DNA from: W2P13-069 sp963590525
Lineage (GTDB): Bacteria > Actinomycetota > Coriobacteriia > Coriobacteriales > QAMH01
Length of the DNA stretch: 64,000 nt
NCBI GenBank assembly: GCA_963590525.1
Contig: CAVAPV010000003.1
Location: 7,205 to 71,204, forward strand
Reading direction: 5' to 3'
A program made the position numbers and the translations under genes. A model generated the notes under the pieces. The model made no database searches. It was not told the origin of the DNA and saw only the letters and a program-made list of their open reading frames with translations. Shown here one piece after another: positions 15,500 to 22,529 of this stretch (positions within the stretch are counted from its first letter, which is position 1; the number at the start of each line of letters is the position of its first letter).

Positions 15500-18367
15500 C
15501 TACTCCTGCACTTTGAGCGCCAAAGACAGCGGTACGCGCTTGATGCGGCGCATGTGCGCAAACGCCACCACAACGTAGCAGGCAAGCCCCAACGCCACAT
15601 CTGCACCTAGGGCACTTGGATCGAACACGGCAGTGAAGTTGCCCGTATAGCGCATAAACGCAATCTTGATCAGCAAGGTGAGTACCCACATGATCAACGG
15701 CAGGCTCACAATCAAAGACAGCACCACCGTTATGGTGATGGATCTCACGTACAGCCTGTTGATTTGGGCATCGCGGTACCCAAAGACCTTTAGGTAGGAG
15801 ATGTCGCGCGAGGCGCGCTCGATCACGACCTTGGTGAGTAGATACATCAAGATGACAAAGATGATCGCCGCCAAAGCGCTCATCATGAACATGATGTTGC
15901 CCATGGAGTCTTCCATCTGAGCGCAGATCTTGTCCATGGCGCTTGGCGTGAGGTCTTGGGCCACATAGAGGCCGTCTAGCTTGAGCTTGCTATCAGATGC
16001 GTAGCTGTTAAAGTAGCCGGCGTCTTTATCCAAGATGCCGTTGAGCTTGGAGATAGCCATGTAGACGCCGGTGTTTCCCAAGGTCCCATATGTTCCATCC
16101 ACCGTGAAGCTGCAATCCTTGCCAGCGTATTTATCGTGCAAGGTAAAGGCGTCGCCTACTTTGAGGCCGTATTTATCTGCAAGACCGCATCCGACAACCA
16201 CCTTGCCGGCTGCCACATCAACATCCCAATAGCTTGAGCCCTCTTGGATGCCGTAGACGCTAAGTGTCTCATAGCCCTCTGCACCTTTTCGCGCGATATC
16301 GAGCGAGGTCGCGGTATAGCGCTCGGCCTGCGCAATCGACGTGGCGCTGTTGACCTTGCTGTTGTACGGATGCGCATCGTCAGAATCGTCCACATCGTCT
16401 GCGCGCTGGGCCAAAACAAAGAAGCGCTTGAGGCTAAGCCCTCCCAAATCAACGCCGTCTAAGCCCACATCCGCTTTGCTGATACCGGCAAAGTCGATAT
16501 CGCCCACCTTGAAGCTGTCGCGGTCGATGTCATCGGCATCAAAGCTCGCCAGATCGACAACGCCCAAACCGCAGTCTGTCAAATCCACCTTGGAGGTGGT
16601 GAGGATACCCTCGTCGAAGAGCTGCGTGATGTCGATGTCATCGGTGTCGATGTCTGCAAACGGATCGTCAGGGTCTGCAGCGGCAAGATCTGCCACATCG
16701 ACTCCCGCGATCTTGCCCGCACCCTGCTTCTCGATGACAACGCGCGCCAGAGCATCGGCGTCAAAGCTCTCTTTGAGTGTGTCTTCGACCTTGGTGCGAG
16801 CCCTATCGGCGATGATATCCGCCAGCTTGTCTGCAACTTTGTCCGTATCGATCTGGCTTACATCCACAGTCTGCGACAGCTCGAGAGCTGCAGCGGCCGC
16901 CTTGCACTGCGCATGGGTACCATCAAGCTCGAGCGGGGACTTGAGCGTGTAGAGGTGCTCCGCCACGATGCCGGCCTTCATGTCCTTTGCGTAGTTTTGC
17001 ACGCAGGGCAGCATGCACAGCCCAAAGACCAAAAGCAGGCTGGCAAAGGTGATACCGCAAAACAACGTGGCAAAGCTGGGGATGTTGCGAAAGAACACGC
17101 GCAGTCTAAAGCGCGCGGTAAAGCCCAAACGCGCAGGCAGCTTGAAGGCACGCACGGCAGAAGCGTGCGTTATCTCATGCCGCAAAAACTGCAGCGGCGT
17201 GCAACGCATCTTAGACAAAAGCCCGCCAAGCGTGATGACTGCCAGCAAGACAATGGGCGCAACGACGCATTTGGCAAAGACCGCCCAATTCCACGAGGCC
17301 ACGTAGGGCGGCAGGCTGTAGCTGTTGTAGTAGAGGTCGCGCATGGGCTCGGACAATGCGGTGAGGCCTATGGCGCAGCCCACCAGCGCTCCTGCCGCCC
17401 CCACGCTTACCGGCAAGATCAGGTAATGGATGACGATCTCAGACTTGCGGTAGCCGCTTGCCAGCAAGGTTCCGATCACAGAGCTTTCGGCCTCTATGGT
17501 AGACGAGGTTGTCACCACAAAGACAAAGCCCATGATCACGATTATGAGCATCAAGAGGATCGTCCACATGAGCTGGTCGCCCACGATGTCTTCGGCCGCA
17601 TAGCCTATAGCCTGGTTGGAATCTGCATCGACAAAATCGCTTACCACCACGTCTGCGTCAGAGAGAACATCCGCGATGTCCTCCTCCAGGTCGCTGCGAT
17701 CTGCCGCGCTCATCGAGCGATCGTTGCAGACAAACGAGTACGTGTAGACGGTGTTCTCGCCGCAAAGCTCGCTAAAGGCATCAGGCGTCACCTCGCTTAC
17801 GGTAAAGGTCTGCGCGTTGAAGACAAAGTCGCTGTTGCTCTCAAAGAGGGCCTGGTAATCCGCAAGCGTGCAGATGCCGCTCACCGTCATGCTCTTACCA
17901 GAGACGGTAACGGTGTCGCCCACCTCTATTGCATGATGGGCAGCATAAACGCGGTCGAGCGCGATCTCGTCTTTGGCCTGCGGCGCGCACCCATCGCAGT
18001 AAACCGCAAGGTCGACAGCATCGCGGCGTTTGCAAAGACGCACCGTCTGGCTTGCATCTGCGCCCGTATGCTTGCTTGCGTCAAGCTCGAGGTCTGCATC
18101 ACTTGCGTAATTGGCATAGACGCAAACGCCCAGCTGTTCCACCCGGTCTACAACGTCTTGTGATAGCGCAAAGTTGGTCGTGAATCGCCCATCTTCTACG
18201 TTGTAGATGTCACGTACGCCATCGAGTACCTTCTCGATGCTGGATGCAGCCATCAAGAAGCCCGAAGTAAACGATATAGAGACCACCATCAGCAAGAAGA
18301 CGCCCAGATAGCGGCCAAAGCTGTCTTTGAGCTGCCGAGGCAGCCTTCTAAGCAAGGGAGAAGCCAT
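15500..18367 (-). CDS. ABC transporter permease, FtsX/MacB type, large
   Basis: This 955-residue membrane protein has the two-FtsX-domain layout of large exporter permeases. There is one N-terminal helix (SFGRYLGVFLLMVVSISF). The first extracytoplasmic domain is followed by a helix bundle around residues 280-420. A second large extracellular domain spans about residues 450-820, and three C-terminal helices follow. The second domain contains an unusual Asp-rich stretch (DIDTDDIDITQLFDEG, SFKVGDIDFAGISKADVG). ATG at 18367 begins MASPLLRRLPRQLK and lies 7 bases after the ATPase stop. Such systems export lipids or peptides or sense antimicrobials; the substrate is unknown. It is regulated with the ATPase from the operator at 19145. 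Confidence 0.8.
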   Translation of the reverse strand: MASPLLRRLPRQLKDSFGRYLGVFLLMVVSISFTSGFLMAASSIEKVLDGVRDIYNVEDGRFTTNFALSQDVVDRVEQLGVCVYANYASDADLELDASKHTGADASQTVRLCKRRDAVDLAVYCDGCAPQAKDEIALDRVYAAHHAIEVGDTVTVSGKSMTVSGICTLADYQALFESNSDFVFNAQTFTVSEVTPDAFSELCGENTVYTYSFVCNDRSMSAADRSDLEEDIADVLSDADVVVSDFVDADSNQAIGYAAEDIVGDQLMWTILLMLIIVIMGFVFVVTTSSTIEAESSVIGTLLASGYRKSEIVIHYLILPVSVGAAGALVGCAIGLTALSEPMRDLYYNSYSLPPYVASWNWAVFAKCVVAPIVLLAVITLGGLLSKMRCTPLQFLRHEITHASAVRAFKLPARLGFTARFRLRVFFRNIPSFATLFCGITFASLLLVFGLCMLPCVQNYAKDMKAGIVAEHLYTLKSPLELDGTHAQCKAAAAALELSQTVDVSQIDTDKVADKLADIIADRARTKVEDTLKESFDADALARVVIEKQGAGKIAGVDVADLAAADPDDPFADIDTDDIDITQLFDEGILTTSKVDLTDCGLGVVDLASFDADDIDRDSFKVGDIDFAGISKADVGLDGVDLGGLSLKRFFVLAQRADDVDDSDDAHPYNSKVNSATSIAQAERYTATSLDIARKGAEGYETLSVYGIQEGSSYWDVDVAAGKVVVGCGLADKYGLKVGDAFTLHDKYAGKDCSFTVDGTYGTLGNTGVYMAISKLNGILDKDAGYFNSYASDSKLKLDGLYVAQDLTPSAMDKICAQMEDSMGNIMFMMSALAAIIFVILMYLLTKVVIERASRDISYLKVFGYRDAQINRLYVRSITITVVLSLIVSLPLIMWVLTLLIKIAFMRYTGNFTAVFDPSALGADVALGLACYVVVAFAHMRRIKRVPLSLALKVQE

Positions 18368-18374
18368 GGCGCGC

Positions 18375-19091
18375 CTACCATTCCAAGTCTGCAGCGGCGC
18401 AGACGCACTCGTTGAGCTCGTCAGAGACCAAGCGGCCGTCATGTAGGCGCAAGACGCGATGGGCCATGCGCGCGATCTCGTTGTTGTGCGTGACGATCAC
18501 GACCGTGCAGCCGTAGTCGCGGTTGACCTGCTCCATGAGGGCCAAGATCTCCTTCGAGGTCTTGTAGTCGAGCGCGCCGGTGGGCTCGTCGCATAAAAGC
18601 AGCGACGGGCGCTTTGCCAAAGCACGTCCTATCGCGCAGCGCTGCTGCTGGCCGCCAGAGACTTGGCGCGGAAACTTGTCACGCTGCTCCCATAAACCCA
18701 AAGCGCGCAAGAGGTTGTCGATGTCCATGGGATTTTTGGAGAGATGGGCTGTGACCTCGATGTTCTCTCTGATAGTGAGGTCGCATACGAGGTTGTAGAA
18801 CTGGAAGACAAAGCCCAGCTGCTCGCGGCGATAGTCGCACAAGCCGTTGCCGTCCAGCTGCGCGATGTCTACGCCGTCTATGAGCACCTGCCCGGCGTCT
18901 GGGTTCTCGAGGCCTCCCAAGATGTTGAGAAACGTCGACTTACCCGATCCAGACGGCCCCAAGATGACGCAGATCTCCGCCGGTTTGAGCGCGACGTTTA
19001 CATCCTTGAGAACCTCTATACGCGCATCAGCCAAACCATAGCTTTTGAATAGCGACTTGACCTCGACCATCGCCTTGCTTTGCTCTTTCAT
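18375..19091 (-). CDS. ABC transporter ATP-binding protein (MacB/LolD type)
   Basis: This 238-residue ATPase drives the permease encoded 7 bases downstream. It contains Walker A GPSGSGKST near residue 43, the Q-loop FQFYNLV, the signature VSGGQQQR, Walker B LLLCDEPTGALD and the switch histidine in VIVTHNNE. Its form (short, LolD-like, with GALD) is typical of mechanotransmission exporters. The ATG is preceded by GGGGAG. The palindromic operator 54-77 bases upstream probably controls both genes. Confidence 0.88.
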   Translation of the reverse strand: MKEQSKAMVEVKSLFKSYGLADARIEVLKDVNVALKPAEICVILGPSGSGKSTFLNILGGLENPDAGQVLIDGVDIAQLDGNGLCDYRREQLGFVFQFYNLVCDLTIRENIEVTAHLSKNPMDIDNLLRALGLWEQRDKFPRQVSGGQQQRCAIGRALAKRPSLLLCDEPTGALDYKTSKEILALMEQVNRDYGCTVVIVTHNNEIARMAHRVLRLHDGRLVSDELNECVCAAADLEW

Positions 19092-19144
19092 AGCACTCCC
19101 CTGCCTGATCCCATGTCAAAGGGACAAATCGGCTTGTTATCCGA

Positions 19145-19168
19145 ATAAGTTAGCTATAACTAACTTAT
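19145..19168 (-). promoter_or_regulatory. 24-bp palindromic operator upstream of the ABC exporter
   Basis: The perfect arms ATAAGTTA and TAACTTAT (nine bases if the flanking G/C pair is counted) surround a spacer beginning GCTAT. A plausible minus-strand promoter (TTAGTT, 16 bases, GATAAC) overlaps it. A 20/24 match occurs at 62701-62724. The arms loosely recall DtxR-family boxes, but with a wider spacer. Confidence 0.6.
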
Positions 19169-19293
19169 GGTTATAGCACAGATGCACAAAGAAGATGCAG
19201 GGAGAGTTGAAGGCGGCGGCACGCAGCGCGCGTGATGCGATGCTGACGCAATGCGGCGGCAAGCCGGTGAGTCGCAGCGGGTGCGATGCGGCG

Positions 19294-19959
19294 TTACACG
19301 CTGATGCGTGGAAACATCGCCGTTTTGGCGGCGGCAAAGGTGCGGCAAGCATCGATCTTGCGATGAGCACTGCCCATGCGGCGGTCGAGGTCTGCGCAGC
19401 TATCGGCGCAATCGCGCAGCTCGCTGGCCAAGCTGGCAGCTAGGGCCGGATCAAGGTCTTGCTTGTAGCGCAGACGATGCTCGAGCTCTGCCCAAAGCTC
19501 CATGGCGATAGTGCGCAGCTGTATCTCTACACGCACATACTCTTTTGACTCGGGCAAAAAGACGGGTGTTTCGACGATGAGATGCAGGCTGCGATAGCCG
19601 TTTGGCTTAGGGTGTTCTATGTAGTCCTTCTTGGCGATCAAGAAGACGTCGTCTTGATCGAGCAGGCAGTTTGCCACGACGTAGATGTCTTCTTCAAAGG
19701 GGCAGATGATGCGGATGCCCGCGACGTCGTTGAGGTTTTTCTGCACAGACTCCAGCGTTACCGCAAGACCGCGACGCTCGAGCTTCTCGGCGATGCTTTC
19801 TGGCGATTTGAGGCGGCGCTTTATGGAGTCGATGGGGTTATAGGAGCTGCTGGCGTTGAACTGCGCGTTGAGGACGTTGAACTTGGTCTCTATCTCCATC
19901 AAGGCGCACTGGTAAAGCGCCATGATCTGCTTGAACTCTTCTGGGTTGTCCAAAAGCAT
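19294..19959 (-). CDS. Small alarmone synthetase (RelQ-type (p)ppGpp synthetase)
   Basis: This 221-residue protein contains only the RelA/SpoT synthetase domain, with no HD hydrolase or TGS/ACT regions, as in RelQ/YjbM. Key features are SIKRRLKSPESIAEKLERRG, NDVAGIRIICPF with the catalytic Asp strand, KDYIEHPKPNGYRSLHLIV (the pyrophosphate-binding and GYRS loop), and VEIQLRTIAMELWAELEHRLRYK. It transfers pyrophosphate from ATP to GDP or GTP. The ATG at 19959 follows AAAGG. The longer frame to 20133 has no matching family sequence. It stands alone, next to the divergent orphan-terminator region. Confidence 0.85.
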   Translation of the reverse strand: MLLDNPEEFKQIMALYQCALMEIETKFNVLNAQFNASSSYNPIDSIKRRLKSPESIAEKLERRGLAVTLESVQKNLNDVAGIRIICPFEEDIYVVANCLLDQDDVFLIAKKDYIEHPKPNGYRSLHLIVETPVFLPESKEYVRVEIQLRTIAMELWAELEHRLRYKQDLDPALAASLASELRDCADSCADLDRRMGSAHRKIDACRTFAAAKTAMFPRISV

Positions 19960-20319
19960 GTGCTGACCTTTCGTGGTGCGGCGCGTATACGGCGCCAAAG
20001 CTAGCCTGCTGCCCGATGTCAAACCAAAAGGCAACGCCGGTTTGCAGGCTGGCGATGATCTGCGGGCCGATGCTGTGCGAGTTTGAGCGCCAGCCCGCTT
20101 GGCGCAAGACCATCCTAGCAACTTGCCATGCAAGAATCGCAGCGCTTCACCAAACTGACATCCTTCTTTCAGACTCCTTTAAGATAAGCGTTCTATAGTC
20201 GATGACGTAGTCGGCGGAAGATCCCTTCAACTCCCTCCCTTCTATCCCATCCCTGACTGAAGCTGGCTATGAATCCACGGTGGGCCCTGCACCGCAACCC
20301 TAGGGCGCTTGGATATGAG

Positions 20320-20353
20320 GCCCGGTGCGTCGCGCGACGCACCGGGCTTTTTG
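20320..20353 (+). terminator. Strong orphan intrinsic terminator
   Basis: GCCCGGTGCGTCG (20320-20332) pairs perfectly with CGACGCACCGGGC (20335-20347), followed by TTTTT. No plus-strand gene precedes it, so it may end an unrecognised small RNA starting somewhere between 20130 and 20280. Confidence 0.8.
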
Positions 20354-20539
20354 CGTTGCTGCGGCAGGGCAGCAGTCGTCGAACCTGGGCATATGGGCTA
20401 AAAAGCGCGTCTCGGGCTACTTGCCGGCAAACGGCCACGGATTGCTTGAGTGCAGCTCGTTCCAGACCACTGCGCTGCCCCATTTCTCCACCGCCTCATC
20501 CTTTCGCGCCGAGCTCGACTGTCGCTTTGAGCTTGAGAA

Positions 20540-20682
20540 CAAAAAGTACGCGAAGTAGGCACTTCAAATTGTTTGCGGTAAGTAGCAGGCTATTTTGCAT
20601 CGCAAAGCCCCAGGTCACAGCGTTGTGATTTTTTGCCTACTCGCCAAAACGCAAAGCAAGTGCCTACTTCGCATACTTTTTG
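20540..20682. repeat. MITE-like element with 25-bp terminal inverted repeats
   Basis: The left end (20540-20564, starting CAAAAAGTACGCGAAGTAGG) and the right end (20658-20682) are inverted copies matching at 24 of 25 positions. The 93-base interior is noncoding. The size and structure resemble a miniature inverted-repeat transposable element. Flanking target duplications were not clear. Confidence 0.55.
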
Positions 20683-20741
20683 CACGACGTCTTTGCCGCA
20701 ATGCTTTTAAAGCGACGTAAATCACGACCCCTTGCAAGCCA

Positions 20742-20790
20742 TAGCAACCTATGCGGGAGAGCAATGCTCTCCCCTACTTGCACCTGCAGG
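20742..20790. repeat. Dispersed palindromic repeat
   Basis: The core is GGGAGAGCAATGCTCTCCC, preceded by AGCAACCTATGC and followed by CTACTTGCACCTGCAG. The orientation is the same as at 7427 and 63940. Confidence 0.8.
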
Positions 20791-20831
20791 TCCTCAAAAC
20801 TCGCTACGACAAAAGCCATGCAGGCGAACGT

Positions 20832-20959
20832 GCGGCGGGAATGGGTGCTGCGCAACGCCTCGCGCAACCGTTACTTGTATAGTTGCGCTTAAGCGAGCGC
20901 ACGAGCGCCCGCAGGGCGCGAGCAGCGAAGCGCGCTGGAGCAGCACCCATCCTCGCCGC
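20832..20959. repeat. 128-bp imperfect inverted-repeat structure
   Basis: GCGGCGGGAATGGGTGCTGC (20832-20851) and its inverted partner (20940-20959) match at 18 of 20 positions. They flank a GC-rich interior with GCGAGCGCACGAGCGC-like sub-repeats. It lies between two palindromic repeat copies. Confidence 0.5.
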
Positions 20960-21045
20960 TTGAGGTGCCATGCTGAGGTCGAGCTGAGCGCAAGTTTGCC
21001 CGAGTGGCTCGCGACAATGCGCCTTGGCAAATCCTCGCCAGTCTA

Positions 21046-21095
21046 AGCAACCTATGCGGGAGAGCAGTGCTCTCCCCTACCTGCACCTGCGAATC
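21046..21095. repeat. Dispersed palindromic repeat
   Basis: The core is GGGAGAGCAGTGCTCTCCC, with the flanks AGCAACCTATGC and CTACCTGCACCTGCGAATC, ending about 80 bases before the chorismate mutase gene. Confidence 0.8.
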
Positions 21096-21176
21096 AAAGT
21101 CACTTGTAGCACGCAGGGCTTTGGCAATCGCGATGCTAAGATGACCCGTAGCAAAAAACACACGCAAGGAGGCGCC

Positions 21177-21740
21177 ATGGCTAAGCTCGAAGACATCAGG
21201 ACACAAATCGACCAGATCGACGCGCAACTCAAAGAGCTCGTCTCCAAGCGACTTGACTGCTCGTTGGCCATCGCCATGGCAAAACAAGCAGAGGGTAGCA
21301 TGGACGTCTTGCGCCCCGAGCGCGAAGAACAGGTGGCTGCGGCCTTCACCCAGGACGCACCCGCAGACCGCGCGGCAGAGCTTGATGCCATCATCCGCAA
21401 GATAACCGCCGCAAGTCGCATGTACCAATACGACCTCATCTACGACTGGAACCCCAACGCCTTTGAGACCGTAGCCGGCCACGAGAAGGCAGACCGCGAA
21501 AGCATGTGCGTCATCGTGCGCTTTACACGCGACAACGCCCCCAACGCCTTGGGCAGCGTGCTTTGCATGGTGGGTGAGCACGGCTTTAACATGAGGCGCG
21601 TCGAGCTTGCCCAAAACAGCCCCGATTCCACGGCCTTCGAGCTTGAAATCAGCGGCGATGTGCTCGACGACGCCATGCGCAAGCTGCTCTTCCAGCTCTC
21701 GCGCGAGACGCTGGACTTTAGGATCGTCGGTTGCTACTAG
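21177..21740 (+). CDS. Chorismate mutase fused to an ACT domain
   Basis: This 187-residue protein has an AroQ-type chorismate mutase helix bundle at residues 1-85 (IRTQIDQIDAQLKELVSKRLDC, RPEREEQV). An ACT regulatory domain follows at about 105-180 (VIVRFTRDNAPNALGSVLCMVGEHGFNMRRVELA). Chorismate mutase makes prephenate for phenylalanine and tyrosine. ACT domains bind amino acids for feedback control. It looks like the two ends of a bifunctional P-protein without the central prephenate dehydratase. The ATG follows AAGGAGG. The rsmJ-like gene follows 10 bases later. Confidence 0.8.
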   Translation: MAKLEDIRTQIDQIDAQLKELVSKRLDCSLAIAMAKQAEGSMDVLRPEREEQVAAAFTQDAPADRAAELDAIIRKITAASRMYQYDLIYDWNPNAFETVAGHEKADRESMCVIVRFTRDNAPNALGSVLCMVGEHGFNMRRVELAQNSPDSTAFELEISGDVLDDAMRKLLFQLSRETLDFRIVGCY

Positions 21741-21750
21741 GCGCCCAACC

Positions 21751-22443
21751 GTGACCTGGGACAGCCTCCTCCAAGAACAAGCAGAGCTGGCAGCAGCCCA
21801 TGCCGGGCTCAAGCTCGTGCGCAAACAAGGCGCCCTCTGCCTTACCGATGGTGCCCTCACACTTGCCGCAGACCTGCGCAGCATGCTGCCGCGCATCAAG
21901 TCAAAGCGTTTTGGACAGGAGCTCTTAGTCAAGGCAGTGCGCATCAAAGGCGAAGGCAGCAACATCAAGGTAGTTGACGCCACAGCGGGCTTAGGCGAAG
22001 ACTCCCTTGTCATGGCTGCCGCCGGCTTTGAGGTAGTGCTCTTTGAGCGCGACATCGTCATCGCCGCACTGCTGCAAGACGCACTGCAACGCGCTGCCCA
22101 AGACCCGCAGCTCGCCTCCTTTGCAAGTCGCATGACCTTGCGTTGCCAAGACAGTGCAACAGCTCTGCATAAACTCGACTTTATCCCGGATGTTGTCTTT
22201 TTAGACCCGATGTTTCCCTCAAAGCAAAAGCAGGCAAAGACCAACAAGAAGCTGCAGCTGTTCCAAAAGCTAGAAAGCCCCTGCAACGACGAGGCCGCTC
22301 TCATGGAGGCCGCAAAAGCCGCTGGCCCGCGCAAGATCGTCGTCAAACGCCCTCTCAAAGGCCCCGTGCTGGCAGGCGTCAATCCAAGCCACTCGATCAA
22401 AGGCAAGACCATCCGCTACGACTGCATCGTCTTGCCCCGATAA
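21751..22443 (+). CDS. rsmJ: RsmJ-like 16S rRNA guanine methyltransferase
   Basis: This class I SAM methyltransferase of about 230 residues matches RsmJ, which methylates G1516 of 16S rRNA in E. coli. Signatures are VVDATAGLGEDSLVMAAAG (SAM loop), VVLFERDIVIAALLQDAL, and VVFLDPMFPSKQKQAKTNKK with QLFQKL, the distinctive RsmJ block. VVKRPLKGP follows near the end. GTG at 21751 is chosen as start, 10 bases after the chorismate mutase stop, though its ribosome-binding site is weak. A start inside the previous gene is possible. The pair is probably one transcript. Confidence 0.8.
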   Translation: MTWDSLLQEQAELAAAHAGLKLVRKQGALCLTDGALTLAADLRSMLPRIKSKRFGQELLVKAVRIKGEGSNIKVVDATAGLGEDSLVMAAAGFEVVLFERDIVIAALLQDALQRAAQDPQLASFASRMTLRCQDSATALHKLDFIPDVVFLDPMFPSKQKQAKTNKKLQLFQKLESPCNDEAALMEAAKAAGPRKIVVKRPLKGPVLAGVNPSHSIKGKTIRYDCIVLPR

Positions 22444-22529
22444 GGGTTGCAGCTCGCCAGCCGCCAGTACCATGCCAGCCAAGAAACCGCAGCTTGCCCG
22501 CGAGCCCATACGGCCGTTATGCCACTCAT

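Larger units (their letters stand above)
19960..21176. other. Noncoding, repeat-rich stretch with orphan terminator
   Basis: This 1.2-kb interval has no convincing protein gene. In order it holds the upstream region of the alarmone synthetase and an orphan plus-strand terminator (20320-20353). A 143-bp element with 25-bp terminal inverted repeats follows (20540-20682). Next come a palindromic repeat copy, a 128-bp inverted-repeat structure (20832-20959) and a second palindromic repeat copy just before the chorismate mutase gene. Confidence 0.6.

Noticed and set aside
20279..20353. Possible T-box riboswitch (GGTGG...ACCGC plus terminator)
   Set aside because: The conserved T-box 14-mer is not intact, no specifier stem was recognised, and the next gene is 800 bases away.
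20889..22412. 507-codon minus-strand frame across the chorismate mutase and rsmJ genes
   Set aside because: Both plus-strand genes have clear family motifs; the minus frame has none.
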